A DNA stretch of 64,000 bases from Patiria pectinifera. Its lineage: Eukaryota; Echinodermata; Asteroidea; Valvatida; Asterinidae. Shown in pieces: positions 1-10,925 of the stretch (the first letter of the stretch is position 1; each line of letters begins with the position of its first letter). The notes beneath the pieces were generated by a model that had not been told where the DNA came from, did not search any database, and saw nothing but the letters and a program-made list of their open reading frames with translations. Where the stretch lies: the NCBI GenBank assembly GCA_029964075.1, contig CM057135.1:10752863-10816862 (forward strand). Reading direction: 5' to 3'. The position numbers and the translations under genes are program-made.

Positions 1-187
1 AGCCGCGTGTTTTTATTATGTCGTTCGATTAGACAAAGAACGAATTAGAGATTTATTTAAAGTGACTCAAAATCAATTTAATAAAGCCTTAAAAAGACAC
101 CATGAACACTACAATAAAGGCGGAGCCGAGGGTGACAGCCTAAGTGGTGAAATAGAGGTATAACTCGGTGGATCGCTTTCATAATGT

Positions 188-427
188 TTATTTACCGAGA
201 ATTCGAACTTTAAGTTTTTCGATAAGATATTTTTTTTCTTTTGCCAGCTGTTCGTCTACCCGTTTTTTAACTTCTTTTTCAAAGTCTGAATCGTATTTAA
301 GTTTTTGAAGCTTTGTGCTGGTCTTTGTTCTAATTTTTTGCTTAAGCTCGTTCAGTTTCGCGAGCTCTCTCGTAATCAATACAAACTCTTCGTGCGATAT
401 ATCTCCGTCGTTGATGGCTTGAGACAC
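188..427 (-). CDS. Polinton part: lysine-rich helical small ORF
   Basis: A 79-residue minus-strand ORF. It starts with an acidic motif (NDGDISHEEF) followed by a charged, lysine-rich helix likely to form a coiled coil. Polintons often carry small ORFs with a similar DG-x-IS-x-EEF start, which is why I place it in the fossil element. No enzymatic motif is visible. Upstream on the same strand (about 480-600) is a hydrophobic stretch suggesting a membrane-associated continuation. The function is unknown. Confidence 0.4.
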   Translation of the reverse strand: MSQAINDGDISHEEFVLITRELAKLNELKQKIRTKTSTKLQKLKYDSDFEKEVKKRVDEQLAKEKKYLIEKLKVRILGK

Positions 428-2267
428 GTATTCTTCAATCGTGTTAAGTTTGGAGTCCGCTAATATTTTATTCTGGTCGTGCTTTTTCAGCTTGGCGGAT
501 AATCGACGCGATTCTAAGCAGAATATCTACACCAAAAGCGTCTATAAACGTTCCTTCTAACACCAATCCAACGAGGGCTGATATAACACCCAAGAGAGCG
601 AAAATACTGACAACCCCCGCTTTAGCCCCCAATCCTTCTCATCCTATCTCTACGTAATTAATCGTGTCGATCATTCTCTTATTTCTTCGTTACTATTTAG
701 TCGGAGTAAATCTCCAGAAATATCGGGGTATGATACCTTACTATCTATACTCATGTTTTTAATATAAAAAGATTTTAAAATTAAAAGATCTCTAACTCTA
801 TCATTATACTCACCCCCTTGTTGTTGATGATCTGTCCTTTTTCACCTCTGATTGAAAAAGTCAGTTTGTCGATTATACCGTTTTTACGTTTTTTGAAACA
901 CAACATTGTAACAAATCAACGTTGTGAGAGCCCGTATACACCACTTTGGGTACCAGTCTTCCTTTGGGAAAATTAAGTAATCGAGATACTTCTCTGTTTA
1001 AACGCAATTTGAGATTAACGTCGGTTACAACCAACGTCACCTTTTTCGATTCTCTAAATATTCTAGAACTTACCCCGTTGATGGAATTTAAAATGAAATC
1101 GAACCAATCGACGTCGTACCACCCCTGTGGCAGGTTACCGAACCGGTGACTCTGGCTGGTAACGGCGCTAAATGACTCGGAGAAATAAAATCTAAGTCAT
1201 CACCCGACACGATAAGACTTCCCCGTATTGTTATCCCTGCTTGTCTAATTTCTCTCGCTCTAGGTTTGCTTATTCTAGCGCTATAATTTCACCTTCAATG
1301 ATGTGGTTTCTTCTTTCAAATAAAATAGCGCTCCTTAAAAACCCCAATGTATTGCGTTGTATGACGCCTAGTGTTTTGTCATGTAATTTAGCTAATAAAA
1401 TATCCTGTTTTATTTGCATTTTTCTCTGTTCTTCTTCGAGCGATTCTAAAGCAGAGTCTAGTCTGTCTTCTTCATACGCTTCTATAAGATCGTTTATAAC
1501 TCTATTGAAAGTATTTTCAACTCTAATTAAATAGTCGTATGGTATATCAGGTAACAACGATTCAAGATAATCTCTATCTACTCTATAATCAATATTTATA
1601 TCAAAGCCCCAGGGTAATTTATCCCATACTCATCATGAGGTCTTTCAGCGGGTCTCCCGTCTATATGCGTATACCAATCAATATATCCGTGGAGCTGGCA
1701 ATATTAAAATATCCAAGGTTAAACATTACCCTTTTCACACGTACAGATTTTTGACCGTTTAAATATCACAACGTCTTCTAATTTAAAAGTCTGCTCATTT
1801 TAAAACAAGTGAAACGAATGCATTGATTTAAAAGTATTTTTATATTAAAACTGAAACTAAAATAATGAGTGATTTTGAGTCGTTAAAAAAGCAAATACTA
1901 GGTATAGCTGATCAGGTAACGAAACAGTAAATCAAAATGTATTCAAGGCAACCGGGCTAACGCATCAAGCTGCATCCCAGGCAAAGTTTTTTAACAGCAC
2001 TAAACCCAGTGAACTGGAGGTCATAGTTAATAATACCAAGGGGTTTTTAAGCTTGTTTCCCGACTTAACCTCGGATTATACATTGCCTCGCATCCCAACG
2101 GACTAGGATGTAGATCGTTGGAAATCACACCCCTTGTCGTTTTATCGAAATCAGTTAAATTTTGCGATCTACTGCACTACTACGGGGTGTGGTGACAACA
2201 GTTATAATCACAGAGCATTTACCGATACCTGTTTGTTGTTTGGTATAGATCTAAACAAGTCTTTTAA

Positions 2268-2718
2268 CCCTAAAAGGGCCGGGGGGCGGACCCCCCCCTC
2301 AACATTTTCCGTGATAGCCTCTAAAAAAAAATGTTTCGCGACCCGAGCTGGTATGACTTTTTAGCCTCGAGCTTTGCGCATCTTTTGATACCAAAAACAT
2401 AAAAATCGGACCACGGGTTGCCGCGTAGCGAAAAATTTTCCGGCGCTACGCGCCGTGAAAACTTAATTTTCGCATATACGTCGTGTACACAAAGCAGAAT
2501 TGCCATTCGCACATATGAATAATTAATTAGCCATTATGCCAAAACCCTTTGACCTATAGTCATGAAATTTCTTGGGTATGTTTAGGAAGAGTTGCTCTAT
2601 GCATGTGCTGAGTTTCAAAAATTTTCGTCACTCGATGGCCGAGATCTTGGGGGGGGGGGCGGAATCCGCCCCCCCCCCCCGGCTGACAGATGGTCAAAAT
2701 ACCCCGGCTCCTTTAGGG
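2268..2718. mobile_element. piggyBac-type MITE (TTAA target duplication)
   Basis: A 451-bp non-autonomous element. It starts CCCTAAAAGGGCCGGGG and ends CCCCGGCTCCTTTAGGG, and is flanked on both sides by TTAA (2264-2267 and 2719-2722). The TTAA target site and CCC-start inverted ends are the hallmark of piggyBac elements. The inner parts of both arms are G- and C-runs, and there is no coding capacity. It is inserted in a Polinton coding remnant. Confidence 0.8.
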
Positions 2719-3301
2719 TTAAACAGACGAGAGACACAAACTCTAACGGTTTGGGTACCTCATACATCTTTAATAAGGGCAACTTTGTGGCGGTTGGTGA
2801 ATTCGATAGAGCATTACCCAACAACCCCAACGTTATTTACGGCGGCTATCACGGTCTAGATAGTCCTAAAAAGAGTGGAAGCCGTTACGTTCCTTGGACG
2901 GTTATTTACATCGAACAAAATGAATCGGTACAAAAGGCTTGGTAAGATTTTATACCCGACACGAGTTCGTTCGCCACTGGGGGAATCATAAAGATCAACG
3001 AATCGCTCAGATCGTACGTGTACGCTCTACTAGGTGCGCAGGCTCAAACAAAAACGAGCGTATTATCACCGGGCACCGGATTAGATGCTCAGAGACAATT
3101 TAACGTCATCGTAGAGAACATCATCAACGCAGAAGACAACATGGAAACGAGTATCGATCAATTTCAAGACTCTTTGCAGTATGCCAGAACGCCTTTAAAT
3201 TTTGTCGTGAAACCGGGCTGTATTTAATTCCATCAGATATGAACTGGATGGTTGGAACGCACGACGGATAAAACAACAATCTTCAAATCGCTACCCAGAC
3301 A

Positions 3302-3562
3302 ATGAAAACTGGTATGGTGCCAGATTTAAACTCACAACCTCAACCGGACGACTCTTTGGATGACACCGATGACGTCGCGCCACCAACATCCCCAGAGCCT
3401 ATGACGAACGATATTGTATCACCTACACCAACACCAACACCTACAGTTTTAACCCAGGGGCCCACGAAACTACAAACTCACCAAGACGAAAACTTATCGT
3501 TGACGGTAGGAATGTTAGCTATCGTTGGCATGGGTATTTTGGCTTACGAGGTTACGCAATAA
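3302..3562 (+). CDS. Polinton part: Pro/Thr-rich ORF with C-terminal membrane segment
   Basis: An 86-residue plus-strand ORF. The middle is rich in proline and threonine (TPTPTPT). The last 18 or so residues are a likely transmembrane helix (LTVGMLAIVGMGILAYEV). This resembles the tail of a virion or membrane protein of a Polinton-like element, but I cannot assign a specific gene. Its start is probably internal to a longer fossil reading frame. Confidence 0.35.
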   Translation: MKTGMVPDLNSQPQPDDSLDDTDDVAPPTSPEPMTNDIVSPTPTPTPTVLTQGPTKLQTHQDENLSLTVGMLAIVGMGILAYEVTQ

Positions 3563-3884
3563 GTCACACTCAAAAAAGGCTGGTAAGGCTTCTTTTTTGT
3601 TTAAACTTTAATTACAACTATTACTTCCATCGTTTTTGCAGGTACGCAAACACCAAGGCTCCCACACCCAAAAATAAAGCCCACACGTGTTCGGCCAACC
3701 ACGATACGGACTTACTTAGCGCGTTAAATATCCAACTAAGTATGCTGCCTATGATACCCGGCAGAGCACCCAACGCGTTCACTCCGAGTTTTTTAAGAGC
3801 AGATGCAAATTAGCGAGTTGTTTTGAAATCCACTCTTTGATACCGCCTTTTGGTGGTGTTGGTGGCGGCGATGGTGACCCAACA

Positions 3885-5253
3885 TCTGGTTTCCCTTTGT
3901 TGCTACTTTACTGATGTGTTGTGCCCAAGTCAACTTACTGTTTATGTGTACACCTAAATAAGTGTGGGAAGAGACATTTTCCAGGACGTGGTGGTTGAGT
4001 GAGTAGTTGTTCCTGAGGGGTGACTTCTTGTGTGTTGTATGCATACAGTAGCATTTGGAAGCGTTAAACTCCATCTGCCATTTTGATGCCCAGTTATGTA
4101 ATCTGTCTATATCCTTCTGAAGTTCAGCACTCTCAGAAGGAGATGTCATCTCTCGGTAGACGATGCAGTCTCGCTTGGTGCGGGTGGCGAGGAAACATTC
4201 AATCCATTTCAGCAGGGAACCCTGGATGCCCACTTTCTGCAGTTTTCTTAATAGGCGCTGGTCAGGGACTTGATCAAATGCTTTGGAGAAATCCATTATG
4301 ATGACATCCATCTGGCTATGGGAATCTAGGCAGCTGGTGATGTCATCTACGACATTTGCAAGTTGAGTTTCGCATGATCTCTCCTTTCGAAACCCTGTTC
4401 ATCTGATAAAATGTGATGATCTTCAAGATGTGACATTACATGGGAATAAATGATGTGTTCAAGGATTTTACAGCTACATGTAATTGAAGTTTATAACGAA
4501 ATGGGCCGATATTTTTTTGGGGTTTGAGTGGTCGCCTTTTTTACAGATGGGTGTGATGTTTGCTGCTCTCCAGTCGGTTGGGAGGGTTCCGATATCCAAA
4601 GATTTCTGGTATAATTTCTGGAGGATTGGTGCTATGCTGCCTGAATGATCCTTGAGTACCCTTGCTGGAATACGGTCAGGGCCGGCTGCTTTGTGGCTGT
4701 CAAGAACTTTGAGCAATTTCTCGACTCCTTCTACACTAACTTCAATCACTTCAATCGGAGGAACTTCAGATGTATCAGGATTTGGGATATTGGTGAGGTC
4801 TCCCTGGGTGAACACGGAACTAAACTGCTGGTTCAGTATTGTTGCTTTCTGCTTGGGTTCAGTGACGAATCTAGTTGGGGTAGAGAGAGTGTTGATTCCG
4901 ACAGCAGTCCGTCTGATGGACTTCATATATCTCCAAAAAGGTTTGGGGTTGTTGGATGCAAGGTTTTCTCCAATGTTATGCACGTAGTTTCGACGAGCTT
5001 TCCTGATGGATCTGTCGGAAGATCTTCTCAGAGCTTTGAAGTTGTTTCAATCCGTGGCAGAACCGGTCAGTTTGGCCATATCGTACGCTTTCCGTTTACG
5101 TTGTATAATTTGGCGGTGTGATTTGGTGATCCAAGGCAACCTGCTTGTAGACTGCACGTTTCGTGAAGGCGTATGAAGGTCAATAGCCGAGAGGAGAGTA
5201 GCTTTAAACCCAACCCACAATTCATCCATTGATGCCGAGGAAAGAACCTCCAC
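3885..5253 (-). pseudogene. LINE-A reverse transcriptase, catalytic block deleted
   Basis: RT pseudogene in three pieces: 5253-5047 (connector after the endonuclease), 4983-4474 and 4311-3793 (the last runs into Polinton sequence near 3880). Seen motifs are KAAGPDRIPARVLKD, the RT entry motif, and DFSKAFDQVP, motif A. After CIVYREMTS the sequence jumps straight to AELQKDIDRLHNWASKWQM. The usual GVPQGSVLGP and YADD motifs of RT are therefore missing, removed by an internal deletion around 4140. There are at least two further frame changes between the pieces. The copy cannot have been active in this form. The motif A sequence fits the Jockey/CR1/Rex group. Confidence 0.75.
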
Positions 5254-5269
5254 TGTTACAGAGGAGTTG

Positions 5270-6021
5270 AAGGATGCAGCATTTTTGTGATCTCACTTGA
5301 GTTTGCCTTCCCATGTAGATACAATTTCTTGCGGATGGGTTTAGCACGTTTGCACTGAATAAGAGTATCCACTAAAACGATATCATGGTCGGATATACCT
5401 GGTGCAATAACAGTTTTTTTTAACCAAGGATGGAGAGTTTGTGAAAACCAAGTCGAGGATACCGTTTTCCCTTGTGTTTTCCGTAACTATTTGATGTTAG
5501 CAATTGTCTTGCGATATTTCTAACATGAGTTTACTGAGAGCTGGGTATCTACCTCCACTCAGGAAACTATTGGAGCTCCAGTCAACATCCGGTAAATTAA
5601 AATCACCCGCAAGCCAGACTTTGCTGCTACTCGGTAGGCGACTCAATACCTTATCTAAGCGCTTGATTGTAGAAAGATCTATATCTGGTGAACCAGTGTG
5701 GTTTAGGTAAAAAACACCAAAATAAAGAGTACAGTTGCCCTTTCTAATGCTGGCCCAGACTGTTTCTGTGTGGTCTGAAGAGTGTAAATGTAACTATTGT
5801 TTTGGCAGTAGGTGGGTCTTGATGGCAAGAAGAACACCTCCACCAGAACCGGCTTTCCTGTCTCTCCGAAAAACAGAGTAGGTATCTGGAAAAAATTCAC
5901 TAATGCTTATCGATGTGTTCAGCCAGGTTTCGGATCCAAAATCAACATCGGGGGAAACCGTTTCCAGAAGGATTTGGAACTCCGGGATTTTGTTCTTGAT
6001 ACTCCGAAAATTTAAGTTCAT
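5270..6021 (-). pseudogene. LINE-A AP-type endonuclease domain
   Basis: An APE-like endonuclease remnant that would nick the target for reverse transcription. Motifs read on the minus strand, with frame changes between them, are NFRSIKNKIPEF (start of the domain, near 6010), GSETWL, GGGVLLAIK, WLAGDFNLPDVDW (about 5600) and SDHDIVLVD (about 5370). These are the conserved EN blocks, in order. The domain joins the RT pseudogene downstream. Coding sequence further upstream toward 6130 (KPAYPVSTRKQK) is cut by the MITE at 6168-6538. Confidence 0.7.
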
Positions 6022-6167
6022 TTATTTCAGTGAAGGAGAAGGGTTTAACCCCGACTTGTTCTTCTTTCTGTTTCCTTGTCGAGACCGGGTAGGCTGGTTT
6101 TGTTTCCGTTGCATGTGTAACGTAGAAAAATGGATCACTAGAGAAAAAATACTGGTTCAAATGATTA

Positions 6168-6538
6168 GGCAAAAAAAAAAAGTCTCCGGTTTCTGGTATG
6201 CGTGTGCATCGCCGTAGCCATGCGTGTCGGCAAAATGAAAAAGTTTTTTTTTTAATGAAAGATGATGTCCCAAAACCGCCAAACTCACTGGTTTGACTGG
6301 AATACTGCTGCTGCACAATTTTAACGTGTTTTTAGATTGGGTTATGGTCGAGAATAAACTTTATGTGGCCTCTCTAGACTCCCATATATTTGCACTAAGT
6401 TTAGTCGGACACCATTTGCAGTCATCAGCACACATTTGAAGCAAAAAAGTCAGGTAAAAAAAAAAAAAGAGCCGCGTCGCCGCATCACTTTTTGAGCAAG
6501 CTCCATACCAGAAACCGGAGACTTTTTTTTTTTTGGCC
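6168..6538. mobile_element. Harbinger/Tourist-type MITE (TTA target duplication)
   Basis: A 371-bp element with inverted ends. The left end is GGC, a run of A, then GTCTCCGGTTTCTGGTATG; the right end is the reverse complement (CATACCAGAAACCGGAGAC, a T run, then GGCC). Three-base TTA duplications flank it (6165-6167 and 6539-6541). GG-start ends with a TWA target are typical of PIF/Harbinger. It has no ORF and lies in or next to LINE-A. Confidence 0.75.
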
Positions 6539-6541
6539 TTA

Positions 6542-7940
6542 TGTCGCGATTTAGTTTTTAAACTGGGATAAAAAAAAAGGAATCAAGGAAACGAAAATAG
6601 ACTTCTCAAAAAATGTTTAATTTAGTCTCAAAAAAACTTCCAAACAAAAAAACAATTTCTATCCTTAAGCACAAAAAAACTAGTTTCCGGAAAAACTTCA
6701 AGGCAAAAGAAATCTCAATCAGGATCAACAACGAATAAAACACTCAAAAGAATTTGCCAAGGATAAAAAAACAATTTGATAAAACAACTAAGTTAAAAGA
6801 ATAAAAACCAAAGGAAAAAAGGGGAAACAGAAGGAAACCCACACAGCACTAAAGGAAATGACTCTAAAAGCACAGGAATGAACTGAAAACCTGCAACAAG
6901 AAAATAAGAAAGAAACAAATGGCAATTTAAAAACAGTTCTTATAAAACAAAACTCCTATGAAACTACAGTCCATGTACTAAAGTATCCTCTAAGCAACAG
7001 AAGGGGCCAAATGCAAGTTTGCCATTGTGTGCACAAGGGATTAACGCACTATGGAATGCAAGATACTGCACAGTTCAATGGGCCTCATAATGATATGCAA
7101 ATCCTCTGGACTGTCTCAATAAACTATTACTTCTGGGAAGGAGGGAACAAAGGATTAAGGCATGGTCTAGGTTAAATGAATACAGGTCTATGTACATGAA
7201 GTCAAAAAGAACAACTAAACAACCTAGAATAATATGAAAATCCACTCAAAATGCAAGAAAAAGGAACTTAAACTCTGCGGATATTATACACATGAAACTT
7301 AAATGCAGGTAATCCTAGACTCAAGCAATTAAAACTTGGACAACCTTATATACAAAACTTATTAGAATCACACAACTTCAATACTTTCAAAGAATGGACA
7401 CCTCAAATGTTTAGAAATGAGCCAAAAAAAATAATCAAGTTGGAATAAAAACTTAAAACAGTAATCAAAAGTTGCAAAGTTTCTAAACAAAAAGGCTAGT
7501 TAAAACGACTTCTAAGAAAAGAGCGGAGACACAAACGATTTAATGTATAGGAAAAAAACTATCTTAAAAGCAGATAAAATGATACTGAACTGGATAATAT
7601 GACTATCATAAAGGCAAATATAAAACTGGATTTATACAATGATAAGGAAAGTAATGAAAACTCACCAATGACTGGACTAGCAGACAAGAGAAACAGCTAA
7701 GAAGACACTCTCCAGGTAGGAGGAAATATATGACTATATGATGTTAAGTTGTCTCACTGCTGGTCTGCTGGGTAATAATGACTCTGGCATGACAATGTGG
7801 CAGCTTTTATATGGGGGGACTTGTGGGCTAAAATAAACAAACAGGGGGTCACACTACCAGGAAAAGGGCGGGGGGTATCTAAACTTCAACTAAAATGATT
7901 TTCTTTTCTAAGGGGGGGGGGGCTACTCCTATTTAATACA
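6542..7940. other. A-rich stretch without recognisable gene
   Basis: About 1.4 kb of plus-strand A-rich DNA with no ORF of substance. It separates the endonuclease part of LINE-A from its PHD part, so it is probably another insertion. On the plus strand it starts TGTCGCG after the MITE duplication, and TACACA occurs near 7962. TG...CA ends would fit a solo LTR, but no target duplication is visible, so I leave it unassigned. A poly-G run lies at 7911-7921. Confidence 0.4.
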
Positions 7941-7949
7941 CTATAAAAA

Positions 7950-8136
7950 TACACAAGGAAAACTTGGCCCTGCCACACTTGGAACTAGAACTATAACTAG
8001 GGCTTGCGATATTTTGAGGGGATGCACAAGAAGATCCCGAGTTTTCAGACAGCACGTCAAATGAATTTGATAATGACAAGTTGACATCCACAAATAACGA
8101 ACTGGAGAAATTAGGGAGGCCACATTTACAACATAT
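7950..8136 (-). pseudogene. LINE-A PHD-finger part, distal to the gypsy-1 insertion
   Basis: On the minus strand this reads CCKCGLPNFSSSLF followed by a serine-rich linker, which is the second half of the PHD-like zinc finger typical of the LINE ORF. The first half lies on the other side of gypsy-1 at 17300-17774. The ATAT duplication next to the LTRs shows that gypsy-1 landed in this finger. The serine-rich linker normally leads to the endonuclease, which here starts about 1.9 kb further left. Confidence 0.6.
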
Positions 8137-9122
8137 TGTGGCGAATCCCGTCCGGGTCCTCTTGACTCGGTATACTGCTCGGGCGAGCGGCAGTCCTGCA
8201 GCACTTGGGGTGGTCCGTTTGGAGACCGTATATTGCCGCGCGTGACTCTTAACTTAGGGGTAGGGTGGGCTTGGATTACCTCAATTGGGCACACAGAATA
8301 ACTGACAATGGAGGGATAGGTTTATTCGAAGACAGTGGGTTTCTCCCTTTATTCAAACAACCACTGAAAACTGACTTAGACCTTTAATTAATGAAAACGC
8401 TCCTTAAGGGGAATGTGGCTCCTTAAGGGGAATTTGGGTTCCTTAAGGGGAATTTAAAGTTCCTTAAGGGAATAGTGGTTCCTCAAGGCAAATATTGATT
8501 ACACAAAGAAATGTTTGGGTTCCGGAAAGGAAATTGAGGTTATACTTGACAGAAAATTGTGTTTAGTCGGCTGGGAGGCTGATATCAATAATAATTAGTT
8601 AAACTACGGGAGTTGAGTGGTGGAAAAACTACACAAATGTGGCCCAAGTGCCTATAAGTTCGGATCTTAACACAAAATGCACGGTAATGCAATTAAACTC
8701 ACAGACGCAATAACAGCGCGACGCCTCGAGCTCTGCTCACTGCTCCGATCCCCGGTGCTCCACTCAATTGGTCGCTACCACCGACCACCACTGACGGCCC
8801 GGACTGCTACCCAAAGCTAGTCGGTCTCCCCGACGTCGTCCATTGCCCACCCACGCAATTTACGGCACCTTGAACCACGAGCAACTGAAACCCACGTCCG
8901 CCTCTACTGGCTTCTTAGCACCAACTCCCCAAATTCTACACGAGTCCAAAAAGCGCGGCAATCCCACGCGAGCTAATCCGGCTACTGCGCACGCACCCCC
9001 AGGTAACACGCGCTAGTGCACTACACCGGCTCTTCCAGCCTACGCGCGCGCACCCTAGGTCTAGCGCGCCCGAGCGCAGCAGCGCCCCCAAACTTCAAGC
9101 ACCGAAGCTACATTTCGTCACA
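8137..9122 (-). repeat. gypsy-1 3' LTR
   Basis: A 986-bp LTR, the left copy and therefore the 3' LTR of this minus-strand element. It matches the right LTR almost base for base from TGTGGCG (plus strand) to TTCGTCACA. It is about 60 bp shorter because it carries fewer copies of a CTTAAGG-bearing repeat at 8398-8485. Confidence 0.93.
8398..8485. repeat. CTTAAGG tandem motif in gypsy-1 LTR (short array)
   Basis: A degenerate tandem array of about 20-bp units around TTCCTTAAGGGGAA. This LTR has about four clear units plus decayed ones; the other LTR (16516-16655) has about three more. The same CCTTAAG motif recurs in the internal 3' region (9268, 9290, 9495). The motif is a short palindrome and could be a protein-binding site or a slippage-prone repeat. 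Confidence 0.7.
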
Positions 9123-9138
9123 CAGCCCCCCTCTTAAG
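9123..9138 (-). other. gypsy-1 polypurine tract
   Basis: On the minus strand, AAGAGGGGGGCTG lies directly next to the TGTGACG start of the 3' LTR. This is the expected position and composition of a polypurine tract, the primer for plus-strand DNA synthesis in LTR elements. Confidence 0.7.
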
Positions 9139-9708
9139 TTCGGACCGTCCCGGTCCGTTAAACTGATAAACAATCAAAACGAAACTAGACTGAGGTGCTT
9201 CCTTATACACAACAAATATAAACTTTAACTTTATACATCATAAGGCACCTAAGGTTCCAACCTGATCCTTAAGTGAATACGGCCTCCTTAAGGGAGTTAG
9301 TCAAATACTTACAGGCAGCTAAGTTCATTCCTAGAAATACCACCTGGGTAGTCCCATGTAGGAACTTGAATCAAACATCAAATTTTAAGGCAAGAAACGT
9401 TCTCCTTACAAAACCACATACAAAGCCAAGGCCACATCTCGAATATTGGTAAAGTTAAATCCAAATACAAAAAAATCAAGGCAAAATTACGAACCTCCTT
9501 AAGGAAGCCTATGCACATTGTATTGATTTCTTTCATAAACAACTGGTATATTCAAAACACAACTCTTAGAAACTCACTTAAACTCACCCGAAGGTTTCAT
9601 CATAAAGTCGAAAAAACACAACAATATGAAGCTGTCATTAGAAAAGTCAACCTGATAAAGAAGGTCAACCTAAACACACTTTCATGCCTATTGTTCAAAC
9701 TATTAGTG

Positions 9709-10841
9709 CTACTGGAGAATGAAACCAGCCTGGAACTCAACATCGTACATTCTCTGGATGACTTCCTCTGACACCTTGACGCCATTTTGGAAGTGGGACT
9801 TGGTGTTCACCTCGGTGACTCGCCGGACCTTGTCGGTCATCATGCGCTCCAGATCTGCAGTGGTTGCAGGAACTACAGGTTGAGGTCTTGGATCATCTCC
9901 GCTGAGGCTGTAGACTCTCGCCGAGGCCGGCTGTGGGACAGATGTGTCGCCAGCAATTCCAGCAGTAGCCTGCAGGTACATGGTCTGCTGCCCTCACCTT
10001 CACGGTACCGCAGGGTACTTCCCCCTAGGGCTTTCCCTAGGTTGATCGGTGCAACAGGGGTTTCCGGTTCTCGGGTCACTTCGCGGCTATCCACCTCCTC
10101 CTCGTCCTCGCTGCCAAGCTGGGTGCCTTTCGCCATTTGCATCATACCTCGAGGCTTTCCTCCCCCAACCAACACCTGCGGTCGCTGGTTTAGACATTGC
10201 TCCACTAGAGATGCCGACCCTGGAGACAAGGATAGCACTGGAGCTTCGTCGTTGGTCATCCTCTCAGGCGTACAGGCTATTGGCCATTCCTGGCCCACGT
10301 CAAGCTCCTGCGAATCCTGCACCTCGGCTCCTCCTGCCTCTGCGTGATCCGTTTTCTTAGGTGGAGGGCATCCGTCCGCTACGTCCGCCGCTCTACGCTT
10401 TGACAGCAGGGTCTTTCCAGGAGTAGATCCCCTGGGCCCCGACACACTTCCTGCAGCCTCCCGTTTCTGCATCTTCCTCTTATCCCCAGGCGGTTTAGAC
10501 TGCTCCTCTGCAGTGCTGCCTGACTGCGGCCTCGCCTTTGCAGGTTGTCCCTTCAGCCTTTCCTCTCGCTCCTGGGCGGTCTCAGCAGGGATCTCCGAGA
10601 CTTCATCTACCTGCGATGGGTGGTGCTTGTTGTAGTGTGTCTTCAGGTTGTCTCTCCGATTGTACCTCCTGTCGCAGCGGCCGCAGTGATACAAGATGCA
10701 GGGGGCGTGTTTGGCTGCTGTCATGTGCTTCTCTAAGCTCTTTCTGTAGACGAATGTCTCTTTGCAAGTGACGTATGTATGTAGTTTCACTTCCCGCCAG
10801 TCCTTCGGTTGGTTCCATCCCTCCTTGTTCCTGCTATCCAT
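9709..10841 (-). CDS. gypsy-1 ORF3: C2H2 zinc-finger protein
   Basis: A third ORF region after pol, read from the ATG at 10841 (main ORF 322 residues, to 9873). Near residues 55-80 there is a C2H2 finger (YHCGRCDRRYNRRDNLKTHYNKHH). A second, finger-like segment before it (TCKETFVYRKSLEKHM) lacks one cysteine. The rest is acidic and proline-rich with no membrane segment, so it does not look like an envelope protein. Twelve bases before the ATG a long pyrimidine tract ends in CAG (10854-10890, minus), a strong splice acceptor; ORF3 may be made from a spliced RNA as retroviral late genes are. The function is unknown; a DNA- or RNA-binding accessory protein is possible. Gypsy-3 has the remains of the same ORF in the same place. 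Confidence 0.6.
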
Positions 10842-10925
10842 CCTGGAGTGATACTGTAGGGCGACAAAGAAAGAAAAAGAAAAAAACGTATATGATTGTG
10901 GGATTATTCATTTGTGTAACAATTC

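Larger units (their letters stand above)
1..3880. mobile_element. Polinton (Maverick) fossil, capsid-side segment
   Basis: Remnant of a Polinton, a large virus-like DNA transposon. The best evidence is on the minus strand at about 3600-3880: a short protein segment with a GGIKEWI start, then a hydrophobic part containing ALPGIIGSILSWIF and WLAEHVWALFLGVGAL. I recognise this layout from small ORFs of animal Polintons. Other parts are a lysine-rich helical ORF (188-427, minus), a membrane-tail ORF (3302-3562, plus) and plus-strand coding remnants around 2130-3227. The segment is broken, with many interruptions, and looks old. A piggyBac-type MITE lies inside it and LINE-A cuts it near 3880. It may belong to the same copy as the polymerase remnants near 22000 and 29000; that is inference. 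Confidence 0.6.

Noticed and set aside
6542-7962. Solo LTR (TGTCGCG ... TACACA)
   Set aside because: No target duplication at the ends and no matching LTR in the window; left as an unassigned stretch.
10049-10771. Plus-strand ORFs over gypsy-1 ORF3 and pol
   Set aside because: Shadows of the GC-rich minus-strand coding frames.
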